A stretch of DNA of 64,000 bases from NCBI GenBank assembly GCA_041494885.1, contig JBGQBO010000004.1, forward strand, positions 1-64,000. The letters run 5' to 3'. Positions 36,526 to 45,049 of this stretch are shown in pieces; position 1 is the first letter of the stretch, and each line of letters starts with the position of its first letter. Both the position numbers and the translations under genes were made by a program. The notes beneath the pieces were generated by a model. The model was not told the DNA's origin and did no database searches. It was given only the letters and a program-made list of their open reading frames with translations. The stretch comes from JAIQFV01 sp041494885. Its GTDB lineage: Bacteria; Acidobacteriota; Terriglobia; JAIQFV01.

Positions 36526-39500
36526 CTATTTTCCCACGGGAAGAGGCGTCCCGCTATCCCCGAAAAAGTTGAGTGTGCTGCTTGAGCTGGCCCCACTGGA
36601 ATTCAAAAGTATGAACTGCGTTTGATATCCCCCGCCATCCGCAATCTGAGGGAAGATGAGCGGAGCAGGCGCCGGTTTGGTCATATCCGCAATGGGGAAA
36701 GTCGTCATGAGGAAATCTCCCCTCGAGTTGGAGAGCGACCTCAGGGTTAACGCCACAAAAGGAGAGGATGCGCTGATATCCAGGACGCCAGTCGTGAAAT
36801 TGCTCGGCAGGCCCGAAATGAACTCTCCCGCAAATGCTGCTGTGTGGCCGTTGCTGCTGAGCGGAATTACACTGCTCCCGACAAAGGTGACACCATCGGT
36901 TTGAAACGCCGTCAAGGTCACCGGGACGGCAGTGTTGCCGGGGCTGGCCATCGCGAGCCCAGTGTTGTGCCCCCCCGTTAGATCGACATAGATGCGGGCG
37001 TGCGTGGTCGGGGCGGCGGAGGGGACGCCGGATTCGGTGACCAGAATCCCATTCTGGGTGAGGCTGAAGAGTCCCGATCCGATGGGAGTCGAACTTCCGT
37101 TATCCGGGATGGTTTGCAAGGATCCGCCGTTGACTATTTCGCTGGACCCATCCGTCACCGCGATGTAAACCCCTCTTGGGGGTATGGTGTACGAAATTAT
37201 CGAACCGCTGGGGCCCGTCGTGAGATGAACAGTCATCGGTAGACCCCTGTCATCATAAAACTTCATTGTGCCGCTCTCGGTGTTGTTCGTGGTGTTCAAC
37301 AACATCAGGGTCGTCCGGTATCCCCCGCCATCGACCATTTGAGGAAAGAACAGCGACCCCCCGGGTGGGAGTTGTGTCAGATCGGCGATGGGTGTCGTTG
37401 TCAACAAGGTCTCGTTTCGCTGGTTTGTTGTTAACCGAAGTGCGAGAATCGAGGTCGGTTGATCGCTCGCCACTTCCAACGAGCCGTTGGTGAAGCCGGC
37501 AGGCAATGTCAGACTCGGCCCCAGTTGATCAATGAACTTGGCAATGTGAGCGTGCGGGCCTAGGTTTAGGGTTCCCGTCTGCAACGTGCCCCCGCTGGCA
37601 TCCCGGAGTGTTAACGTCAAGGTGGCCGCCCCAGTCCCCTGATTCACGGCGGCGAATCCGGTATTAATATTGAGAACCCCGGCGTTCTCGACGTCAGACT
37701 TTCCTGGGACATTCGCCCGGTAATCGATGAAGAATCGTGCATTTTTCGTTGGGGGAGATGCCGGAACACCGACTTCACTCACCACCGTCCCATTCTGCAA
37801 AAAGCTGAAAACAGCGGTCCCGTAAGGATCTGTGCCGCTGTTGACGGTCAGGGCAGCATAGCCGGCATGCTGCAGGGCGCCATTGCCTCCTGTAATAGAG
37901 GAAACGGCACCGCCCCCCTGAAGAGATAGAGCCACTTGGGCGTGAGGTCCTGTGGAGGAAGAGAAGATAAACACACCCGATTGCGTCGCCGCATAAACCG
38001 TTCCAGGGTTCATGGGGTCGAGGGCCAACCCATTGACCTGCAGGTTGGCAAGCCCCGCACTCATCGAAGTCCACGTGGTTCCGCCGTTAGTGCTCTTGAA
38101 AACCCCTCCATAAGTTCCGACATAGAGCGTGGTGGGAACCATCGGATCAATTACTAAAGAGTCCATGTAGTCGTCGGTCAAGCCTTCCCTGATTTCACTC
38201 CATTTGACTCCGCCATCAATGGACTTCCCCAACCCGCCGTGCCCTCCCACATAGAGGGTATTGGGCGAGGTGGGGTCGATTACAATCATAATGATCATAT
38301 AGAGCGGACTCATAGGCATGGCATTCCAGGTGGCGCCCCCGTTGGTACTCTTATAAAGGGCAAAAGCATTCGTACTGAGATAAACAAGGTCATGGTTGGC
38401 CGGATCGACGGCCACACTCCTGATGTAGCTATTGTTTGGTAGGCCGGTACTAGCAGGGCTCCAGGTGGATCCATCATTTATACTTTTGAACAGCCCCGAG
38501 GTGGTCCCGAGATAAAGCACGTTGGGAGTGGCGGGGTCGATCGTCAGAACGGATATGTTCGCGGGCGGTAAGCCGCTATCGGAGCGATTCCACGTCAATC
38601 CGGCGTCCGTACTTTTATAAACGTGGTCAGCGCCGAGATACAGGATAGCGGGAAGAACCGGATGAACTGCGACTGAGGTGCCATTGAATGGGGAGGAGTT
38701 ACTCAGATGGGACCAGTTGCCGTCGCCCGTTCCTTTGAACATCCCATTAGTACGCGAAACTGCATAAGGTGTTCCAAGAGTGTCGATTGCGATGCTTGTG
38801 ATGCTGTGTCCGTACAGGTTGGAATTCATGTAGTTCCAATTATTCCCATGATTGGTGCTCTTCATAACTCCCAGGCTCTGTGTTGCAGCATAGATGGAGC
38901 CTGCGGAGTCCACTGCTACGGTGAAAACGAAGTCGGTGCAGACATGGTCCCAGTCTGAACCTCCCGTCGAGTGCTTGTAGATGCCATTGCTGGTCGCTAC
39001 ATACACTTCGTCCGAGGAAATTGTAATGGAGTAGATAATAAGATTGGCTGAGAAGCCTGCGGGTATCCAGTTAGCACCCCCATCGATGCTCTTGAAAAGA
39101 GTCCCAATACTGCCATCGATGACATAAGTCGCAGCGTAAAGAGTTCCGGTGGCATTGGGATCCACTGCCACTGCAAATACATTGAGACTGTTCAACCCCT
39201 GGTTTGCGGCAGTCCAGGTTTCCCCGGCGTCAGTACTCCTGTAAACGCCCTGATTTGTCCCGACGTAAAGATTACTTGGGCTGTGGGGGTCCAGGGCAAG
39301 ATCGCTGGGCCAAGGATTGGAAGGGAGGCCGCTCGTTTTGGCGCTCCACGTCAAACCTCCATCGGTACTCTTCAGGACGGAGGATTTGTTGACTGCAAAA
39401 ATCTTGTTCGGCGAGGACGGATCGAGAACCAGCCCAGTGATAAATGTATCGAAACCAGAGGATGTGTTCTTCCAAGTCAACCCCCCATCTGTGCTCTTGA

Positions 39501-39903
39501 AAACCCCGCCACCGTACGACCCTAAATATATAGTCGAGGGAGTGGTGGGATCGACCAGGAATTTGTGAACAGGACAGGAAATTCCTGAATACGCCAGTCC
39601 TGAATTAACGGTGGTCCACGTGGCGCCTCCATTGGTGCTCTTGAAGACACTGCCGCCCTCTGATCCTGCGTAAACCGTGTTCGGGTTGGTTGGATCAGTC
39701 GCCAAGGCATGGATCATGCCGCCTTCCGGTCCTCTGCTGCTCCAGCTATCAACCCCGGCGAAGAGCGTTTGAGCGGGGGTTTTCCAAAAGAAGGCGAGCA
39801 GAGTGAGGGTGGCAAGTCGCACAATCCACGACTTCGAGCGCGATCTTATCATTGCTGTGAACATTGTGGGCCTCGTTACGGGGAGCGGGAAAGGACGGTA
39901 CAT
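36526..39903 (-). CDS. Secreted Asp-box (BNR/sortilin-like) repeat protein
   Basis: 1125 residues. The start at 39903 follows AAGGAGG; an N-terminal hydrophobic segment (LATLTLLAFFW) serves as signal. Residues to about 680 form some 13 beta-propeller repeats with Asp-box cores such as KSTDGGLTW and KSTNGGATW, each after an 'A/VDP...LYVG' strand, the pattern of VPS10/sortilin and glycan-binding propellers. The rest consists of two modules of about 200 residues (each with 'TESGVPSAAPT' / 'SEVGVPASPPT', then LPxxFTxGxL, then FPQ-DGGGY). No sialidase catalytic set is visible, so it is likely a binding or surface protein. A terminator-like hairpin lies in its leader. Confidence 0.85.
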   Translation of the reverse strand: MYRPFPLPVTRPTMFTAMIRSRSKSWIVRLATLTLLAFFWKTPAQTLFAGVDSWSSRGPEGGMIHALATDPTNPNTVYAGSEGGSVFKSTNGGATWTTVNSGLAYSGISCPVHKFLVDPTTPSTIYLGSYGGGVFKSTDGGLTWKNTSSGFDTFITGLVLDPSSPNKIFAVNKSSVLKSTDGGLTWSAKTSGLPSNPWPSDLALDPHSPSNLYVGTNQGVYRSTDAGETWTAANQGLNSLNVFAVAVDPNATGTLYAATYVIDGSIGTLFKSIDGGANWIPAGFSANLIIYSITISSDEVYVATSNGIYKHSTGGSDWDHVCTDFVFTVAVDSAGSIYAATQSLGVMKSTNHGNNWNYMNSNLYGHSITSIAIDTLGTPYAVSRTNGMFKGTGDGNWSHLSNSSPFNGTSVAVHPVLPAILYLGADHVYKSTDAGLTWNRSDSGLPPANISVLTIDPATPNVLYLGTTSGLFKSINDGSTWSPASTGLPNNSYIRSVAVDPANHDLVYLSTNAFALYKSTNGGATWNAMPMSPLYMIIMIVIDPTSPNTLYVGGHGGLGKSIDGGVKWSEIREGLTDDYMDSLVIDPMVPTTLYVGTYGGVFKSTNGGTTWTSMSAGLANLQVNGLALDPMNPGTVYAATQSGVFIFSSSTGPHAQVALSLQGGGAVSSITGGNGALQHAGYAALTVNSGTDPYGTAVFSFLQNGTVVSEVGVPASPPTKNARFFIDYRANVPGKSDVENAGVLNINTGFAAVNQGTGAATLTLTLRDASGGTLQTGTLNLGPHAHIAKFIDQLGPSLTLPAGFTNGSLEVASDQPTSILALRLTTNQRNETLLTTTPIADLTQLPPGGSLFFPQMVDGGGYRTTLMLLNTTNNTESGTMKFYDDRGLPMTVHLTTGPSGSIISYTIPPRGVYIAVTDGSSEIVNGGSLQTIPDNGSSTPIGSGLFSLTQNGILVTESGVPSAAPTTHARIYVDLTGGHNTGLAMASPGNTAVPVTLTAFQTDGVTFVGSSVIPLSSNGHTAAFAGEFISGLPSNFTTGVLDISASSPFVALTLRSLSNSRGDFLMTTFPIADMTKPAPAPLIFPQIADGGGYQTQFILLNSSGASSSSTLNFFGDSGTPLPVGK

Positions 39904-39924
39904 AACGGCCTCCTTATTCCATCC

Positions 39925-39973
39925 AAAAAAAAGGCCGAATTGCCAGGAAGACTGCCTCCTCGGCAACTCGGCC
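39925..39973 (-). terminator. Intrinsic-terminator hairpin in the leader of the Asp-box gene
   Basis: On the minus strand GGCCGAGTTGCC pairs with GGCAATTCGGCC (12 bp with one G-U) and is followed directly by eight Ts. It lies only about 20 bases before the ribosome binding site of the Asp-box gene, so it is placed to attenuate that gene. No upstream minus-strand gene is close enough to need it as an ordinary terminator; the nearest ends at 40426. Confidence 0.85.
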
Positions 39974-40425
39974 GATCCATAGGGATGAATATAATTGCTT
40001 AGAAAACTCTTAGCCCTGACGACAGAAGTTCATTTTAAAAAGTTGCAGGTAGCAGCGTATTCGCTGACCCCTCATAATTTCAACGGCGAGAATTGAGGGT
40101 CTTAGCAACAGGATGCTCCGCGCCCCGCGACACTCGCAAAGGTTCTCGACGAATTGTTTTATGATGCGAGGGATCCTCGGGGAAAAGACAACTGCTCTTA
40201 AGAAAAGCCGGACCTAAACGATCTGGGATCGGGAAGCACACAAAGCCTCAGACAGATGCGTGAAAGTTCCTTCCCAGTGCTCGTTCCAATTTGACTCCTC
40301 GCGGGCAGTGAAGTCAAGGGATTTCACAGGCACGTTCACTCGATGACTATGCAGAAGGTACTCTTTCACGGCTGTTCAAGCCGAGAGGACCAGCGGATTG
40401 AGTAGGCAAAGGTTGGAAGACTGAT
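39974..40425. other. Intergenic region upstream of the Asp-box gene
   Basis: About 450 bases without a gene. On the minus strand the part nearest the attenuator contains CAGGGCTAAG and TATGGATCGG, leading into the hairpin. It could be a structured leader, but I could not match it convincingly to a known riboswitch: the tail resembles the 3' side of c-di-GMP-I aptamers, while the conserved ACGCAAAGC core is absent. A GTTGCAGGTAGCAGC word at about 40043 looks like an interspersed repeat. Confidence 0.45.
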
Positions 40426-41217
40426 TCAATAAATTCCCTTGATATATCCCCCGTCGACCTGAATGGCCGTCCCGGTAATATAGCCTCCTTGCTCGGAAGC
40501 GAGGAAGGCGATCAAAGCCGCCAATTCCTCGGGTTTGCCGAGCCGACGCATGGGTATCTGCTGCACCCATTCTGCAATGATTTGATCCTTGGAGACCCCC
40601 CGGGCCTGGGCTTGCGCTTCAGACAGCTCCGACAGCCGTTCTGTGAGGGTGTATCCGGGCAGGACCGAATTGACCAGAACGTTGTCGGCAGCGTACTCGT
40701 TTGACAGGCTCTTCGAAAGCCCCGAGATGGCGGTTCGAACCACGTTGGATAAAAGCAGGTTCCCTGCCGGCTGCTTCACGGTGATGGAGCTGATAAAGAT
40801 GATTCTTCCCCACCGCCGCTGTCGCATTTGAGGAACGACGGCCCGGCAGAGATTAACGGCGCTCATCAAGGTCAGGTCAAACGCCTTTTGCCAGGCATCG
40901 GGGGGCGTCGTCGAAAAAGTTGTCGCCGGCGGACCCCCTGCATTGGTCACCAGAATATCAATACCGCCGAAGCGCGCCACAGCGTGAGTCACAAACTTTT
41001 CAATTTCCGAGATCTGAGTAATGTCGGCGACCACGGGCAGAACCTCCGCATGAGTGGCGGCCCGAATCTCCTCGGCTGCCTTCTCAATGGCCGTGTAATC
41101 GCGTGAACAGATCGCAACGCTGGCTCCCTCTCGTGCCAACTCCATGGCGGCAGCCTTGCCTAAGCCATGACTCGCCGCGGCCACTAACGCGCGCTTGCCT
41201 TTCAGTCCAAGATCCAT
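40426..41217 (-). CDS. Atypical SDR family protein lacking the Tyr-Lys pair
   Basis: 263 residues with the Rossmann start AAASHGLGKAAA (variant of TGxxxGxG), TNAGGPP and the C-terminal TGTAIQVDGGY of 3-oxoacyl-ACP-reductase-like SDRs. The active site is unusual: Ser144 is present, but position 157 is Ser instead of Tyr and 161 is Arg instead of Lys (LLLSNVVRTA). A known SDR subgroup shares this LSNxxR pattern. The enzyme may be non-catalytic or use another mechanism. AAGGA precedes the ATG. No functional neighbour is apparent. Confidence 0.85.
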   Translation of the reverse strand: MDLGLKGKRALVAAASHGLGKAAAMELAREGASVAICSRDYTAIEKAAEEIRAATHAEVLPVVADITQISEIEKFVTHAVARFGGIDILVTNAGGPPATTFSTTPPDAWQKAFDLTLMSAVNLCRAVVPQMRQRRWGRIIFISSITVKQPAGNLLLSNVVRTAISGLSKSLSNEYAADNVLVNSVLPGYTLTERLSELSEAQAQARGVSKDQIIAEWVQQIPMRRLGKPEELAALIAFLASEQGGYITGTAIQVDGGYIKGIY

Positions 41218-41373
41218 ATTGATCCTTCCCTATAAAAGGATTCCTCCTCGGGGGTGTCGGGATAACGTCCGAGATGCAAATCTATCAGAAGCCAGTGGAC
41301 ACAGGAAGAAGAAATCGACGGCTGCGGGGGCAGAACTGAGGGGAGCAAAAGGTCGAGTATGGTTGGTGGGGAA

Positions 41374-41448
41374 TGGAGGCGGCGACCCGAATCGAACGGG
41401 TGAATAGAAGTTTTGCAGACTTCTGCCTTACCACTTGGCTACGCCGCC
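41374..41448 (-). tRNA. tRNA-Cys (GCA)
   Basis: Acceptor arms GGCGGCG/CGCCGCC, discriminator U, encoded CCA. The anticodon loop CTGCAAA gives GCA, cysteine. The T arm has the GTTCGATTC core. 75 nt. cysS lies about 3.6 kb away on the same strand. Confidence 0.96.
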
Positions 41449-41503
41449 GGCTTTCGAAAGTCGCCTCACACGAAAAATGTATTCTCTCGAATCCATTCTT
41501 CGA

Positions 41504-41581
41504 TTAGGCAGGCGCAAAAGCTCTTTTTTTTAGGGTGATGTCAGGCTGAAAAGTCTGACGGTTCTCTTGACGCCTGCCTAA
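41504..41581. repeat. Inverted repeat between two tRNA genes
   Basis: TTAGGCAGGCG (41504-41514) and CGCCTGCCTAA (41571-41581) are exact inverted copies that enclose a T-rich run and a smaller hairpin with GTCAG/CTGAC arms (41540-41559). It lies in the tRNA-Gly to tRNA-Cys spacer and may end or process the tRNA-Gly transcript. Confidence 0.6.
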
Positions 41582-41597
41582 ACCCGGTGTTGCAATC

Positions 41598-41673
41598 TGG
41601 AGCGGGAAACGGGGTTCGAACCCGCGACCTCAACCTTGGCAAGGTTGCGCTCTACCAACTGAGCTATTCCCGC
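41598..41673 (-). tRNA. tRNA-Gly (GCC)
   Basis: Acceptor arms GCGGGAA/TTCCCGC, discriminator U, encoded CCA. The anticodon stem CAACC/GGTTG encloses loop TTGCCAA, giving GCC, glycine. 76 nt. Confidence 0.97.
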
Positions 41674-41867
41674 CTAATCACAGCTCAAAGATCGATGAAT
41701 AAGATTAATTCCCTAACAAATTCAGCCTAACTTCATTCTAGTGAGCGGCATCAGAATTGTCAAGACAGCTGATGGCCCGGAGAGTTTCATCATGGGAGTG
41801 CAGGCTGACAGTGGGCCCTCACCCGCCTTTCCTCCGTCTTCGGTCTGGCGGATCGCGGGGGGAACGA

Positions 41868-42869
41868 TTACCCGGCAGCTTCTCGAAGAAACTTCGCGGC
41901 CTCTTCAGGCGGGGTCGGATTGATATAGAACCCGGTCCCCCACTCAAATCCTGCCACCTTGGTCAGCTTCGGCATGATCTCGATGTGCCAATGGTAGAAA
42001 TCATTCCGCTCTTCTCCAAAAGGCGACGTGTGAATCATCAAGTTGTAAGCTGGCTGTTCCAACACCTTATCCATGCGCGCGATCATGTCTTTTGTTATCT
42101 TTGCCAGGCTCTCGTATTCATAGCTTTGGGCTTCCTCAAAACAGGAATCGTGCACCTTTGGGAGGATGTGAGCCTCAAAGGGAAATCGCGGGGCGTAGGG
42201 CGAGGTGATCACGAAGTGCTTGTTCTCGATGATGACTCGGACGCCGTGTTCGCGTTCCTGGCGGATAATGTCGCAATAGATGCATCGTTCTTTAAGCTCA
42301 AAATAGTTTTTGGCGCCGTTGACCTCCTCGCGCACGCGTTTGGGCACGATCGGCATGGCGATCAATTGGGAGTGAGTATGCTCCAGTGAGGCCCCCGCCG
42401 CCGCCCCGTGGTTCTTGAAGATCAGAATATAACGGAATCGCCGGTCTTTCTTTAAATCCAGCATGCGGTCGCGAAACGACCAGAAGACATCTTCGATTTC
42501 CTTTTCTGTCATCGTGGCCAGGGTCTTCTCGTGGGTTGGTGTCTCGATGATCACCTCGTGCGCGCCGATGCCATTCATCTTATCGAATAGCCCCTCACCC
42601 TGTTTGTTGAGATCTCCCTCAATACCCAGGACTGGAAACTTATTAGGAACTACACGGAGTCTCCATCCGGGAGAGTTGGGCGCGCTGCCGTTCGAACGGT
42701 AGGCGAGGACTTCCGGCGGGGTCTTGGTTTCGTTCCCCGGACAGAAGGGGCAGTTGTGTGCGCCCTTCATTTCCACCGTTTCACGGACAAAGTCGGACGG
42801 ACGCTTTGCCCTCTCGGTGGCGATGATGACCCATCGTCCCGTTACGGGATCCTTTCTGAATTCGGGCAT
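41868..42869 (-). CDS. galT: Galactose-1-phosphate uridylyltransferase
   Basis: 333 residues, HIT-superfamily nucleotidyl transferase that swaps UMP between UDP-glucose and galactose 1-phosphate (Leloir pathway). Seen: FRKDPVTGRWVIIATERAKRP at the start, the zinc pair CPFC, VPNKFP, and the active-site region GASLEHTHSQLIAMP with the nucleophilic His of HxHxQ. A second Cys pair CIYC follows. AAGGAG precedes the ATG. No galK or galE is nearby; the family also includes sugar-phosphate adenylyltransferases. Confidence 0.9.
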   Translation of the reverse strand: MPEFRKDPVTGRWVIIATERAKRPSDFVRETVEMKGAHNCPFCPGNETKTPPEVLAYRSNGSAPNSPGWRLRVVPNKFPVLGIEGDLNKQGEGLFDKMNGIGAHEVIIETPTHEKTLATMTEKEIEDVFWSFRDRMLDLKKDRRFRYILIFKNHGAAAGASLEHTHSQLIAMPIVPKRVREEVNGAKNYFELKERCIYCDIIRQEREHGVRVIIENKHFVITSPYAPRFPFEAHILPKVHDSCFEEAQSYEYESLAKITKDMIARMDKVLEQPAYNLMIHTSPFGEERNDFYHWHIEIMPKLTKVAGFEWGTGFYINPTPPEEAAKFLREAAG

Positions 42870-42906
42870 TGCTTTTCAATTGCTCCTTTCGGAAAACTCA
42901 CCTTAA

Positions 42907-43377
42907 TCAATTTATCCTCGACCCAAATGCCCGCCTAATCAGCTGAGAGACTGGGACCTCACCTGGACTCAATTGCACGGACACAATGTCAAACCGGGTG
43001 TTCACTGAATGCAAATTGGCCAATCGAAGATAATCCAGCGAGGTATTCAGGATTTGCCTCTGCTTGAAGGCGGTAACGGCGTCTTCCGGCCGCCCATGCT
43101 CTGTCGTGGCGCGGGTCTTCACTTCAACAAAGCAGAGTATATCACGATCCCAGGCGACGAGATCAATCTCCCCATGAACCGTCCTGAAATTTCGCGCCAC
43201 GATCTTGTACCCGCAATGTTGCAAAAATTTGAAGGCCGCCCTTTCCCCTAGGCGGCCCAAGGCCAGCGGATCGTGCGGATTGGTTGACGGAGGTGAATCG
43301 ACCCGAAACAGGCAGCCGTGCGCGGCCCTCCAGGAATCAATCAGCGTCTTTTGAAGTCTTTGCCAGCGCCTAGCCAT
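42907..43377 (-). CDS. yraN: YraN family protein (UPF0102), putative endonuclease
   Basis: 156 residues with the restriction-endonuclease-like core G-E-I-D-L...FVEVKTR, preceded by LGERAAFKFLQHCGYKIVARNFR. The D and ExK residues are conserved as in the family. The family is nearly universal in bacteria, often near rnhB or rsmI, and its function is unproven. The N-terminal 30 residues are extra relative to short homologues. It sits between galT and an aminotransferase. Confidence 0.9.
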   Translation of the reverse strand: MARRWQRLQKTLIDSWRAAHGCLFRVDSPPSTNPHDPLALGRLGERAAFKFLQHCGYKIVARNFRTVHGEIDLVAWDRDILCFVEVKTRATTEHGRPEDAVTAFKQRQILNTSLDYLRLANLHSVNTRFDIVSVQLSPGEVPVSQLIRRAFGSRIN

Positions 43378-43492
43378 ACCCCCCCACTGCGCAGGCCAGC
43401 CTATCGGCCAGGATAGAATGGCTCAATGATCAGGGGGGCCATCCGTAATCGTCATAGCAGAATTCCAGACGGAGAAAAATCCTCCGACCCGA

Positions 43493-44833
43493 TCAACCCC
43501 GCTCAATACGGGTAAGTACCTCCTCAATGATGTCGACGGCCACATCCGCCTGGCGCTGATTGATCAACAGGGGGGGCATCATGCGGACGACATTTTCACC
43601 ACATCCGAGGATCAACAAGCCTCGTTTGAAGGCCTCCTGAAGCAGGCGGTCACGTTCCTCGTGTGCCTTCACTCGTGTGTTCTTGTCGCGGACCAGTTCG
43701 ATAGCGATCATCAGACCGAGTCCACGAACCTCACCGACCAGGGGATGCGTTGTGGGCCAATCGGAGATCTTCTCAAGCAGATAGTTTCCCATCCGGGCTG
43801 CGTTTTGGATGTACTGTCCCTCCAATAATTTGATCGTGGCGAGCGCCGCCGCGCAAGAAACCGGATTCCCTCCGAAAGTTGAGGCATGAGCCCCAGGAGG
43901 CCAGTTCATCAGATCGGCCCGCGCAATCATGACCCCGATGGGCATCCCGGAAGCCAATCCTTTAGCCGTACACAAGATATCGGGTTCAATGCCGAAGTGC
44001 TCCACCGCCCACATCTTTCCGGTGCGCCCCATGCCGCTTTGCACCTCGTCGGCCACAAAAAGGATGCCATAGTCCTCACAAATCGACTTTAATTCTTGAA
44101 GAAACTCGATGGGTGGAATGACGTAGCCGCCTTCACCCAACACCGGTTCCACAAAAATGGCAGCGACTTCCTCAGGAGGCACTGTAGTCTTGAAAACCAC
44201 ATCCCGCAGGAATGTCCCGCAATCAATGGAGCAGGTTTGTGGCGTCAGGTTATAGGGGCACCGGTAACAATAACCATACGGAACATGCGTTACCCCGGGA
44301 ACCAGGGGACTGAATCCACGGCGTTGGGTCACCTTGCTTGCGGTGAGCGACAGGGCACCGAAGGTCCGTCCGTGGAAGGCGCCGTAAAAGGCGATGAACT
44401 TGTCGCGTTTGGTGTGGAACCGGGACACCTTCATGGCGGCCTCGATTGCTTCAGCGCCGGAATTGCCGAAATAGACCTTTCGAGGCGCCTTTCCGGGAAC
44501 CGAATCCGCGAGCTTCCGGGCCAGTTCTACCATCTGGGGGTAATAAAAATCGGTTCCAGACATGTGGATGAATTCAGCGGCTTGCTTCTGGATCGCCGCG
44601 ACGACCTCGGGATGCGCATGCCCCGTGGAACAGACCGCGATCCCTGCACTGAAATCGAGGAATGTATTGCCATCCACATCCTCCACCATTGCTCCTCGGC
44701 CGCGTTTCATGACCAGGGGATAGGGGCGCGTATAAGAGGGGGATACGAACTTTCGATCTCCCACAAGAACCTGTTTTGCCTTGGGGCCGGGCAATTTGGT
44801 TTTGATCCGGGGGAGTGAGCTTTGTGTTGCCAT
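43493..44833 (-). CDS. Class III aminotransferase (4-aminobutyrate / acetylornithine type)
   Basis: 446 residues, PLP enzyme of subgroup III. Motifs: FLDFSAGIAVCSTGHAHPEV, GNSGAEAIEAAMK (PLP phosphate site), GAFHGRTFGALSLT, ADEVQSGMGRTGKMWA and the PLP lysine in CTAKGLASG. A Cys-rich insert YGYCYRCPYN...CSIDC is seen in the family annotated 'acetyl ornithine aminotransferase' / GabT of several phyla. The ATG at 44833 follows GGAGGT. The exact amino donor is unresolved. Confidence 0.88.
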   Translation of the reverse strand: MATQSSLPRIKTKLPGPKAKQVLVGDRKFVSPSYTRPYPLVMKRGRGAMVEDVDGNTFLDFSAGIAVCSTGHAHPEVVAAIQKQAAEFIHMSGTDFYYPQMVELARKLADSVPGKAPRKVYFGNSGAEAIEAAMKVSRFHTKRDKFIAFYGAFHGRTFGALSLTASKVTQRRGFSPLVPGVTHVPYGYCYRCPYNLTPQTCSIDCGTFLRDVVFKTTVPPEEVAAIFVEPVLGEGGYVIPPIEFLQELKSICEDYGILFVADEVQSGMGRTGKMWAVEHFGIEPDILCTAKGLASGMPIGVMIARADLMNWPPGAHASTFGGNPVSCAAALATIKLLEGQYIQNAARMGNYLLEKISDWPTTHPLVGEVRGLGLMIAIELVRDKNTRVKAHEERDRLLQEAFKRGLLILGCGENVVRMMPPLLINQRQADVAVDIIEEVLTRIERG

Positions 44834-45049
44834 GATAACCTCCAATATTCGGATTTCAGAATAATTCAAAAGGACCCAGCCTCCAGACACAGGCGGTCAT
44901 CATCTCAGGAATCCCGTGCGCGGTGAGCATTCACCTAGGAGGGGGAAAGTCGGGGGAGGCTTAAAACTCGGGCTAATCGCCGCTAAAGAGATTGGGACGC
45001 ACATCGAGGGGGCGATGGCGGGTACTCGTCATCAAGGTGGAGAACAGTG

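Noticed and set aside
36526..39903. Sialidase function for the Asp-box protein
   Set aside because: Asp-box repeats alone do not make a sialidase; the arginine triad and catalytic Tyr/Glu set of sialidases were not identified.
39974..40080. c-di-GMP-I riboswitch upstream of the Asp-box gene
   Set aside because: Only the 3' tail is similar; the conserved core ACGCAAAGC and the tetraloop receptor could not be found, so it is kept as an unassigned attenuator.
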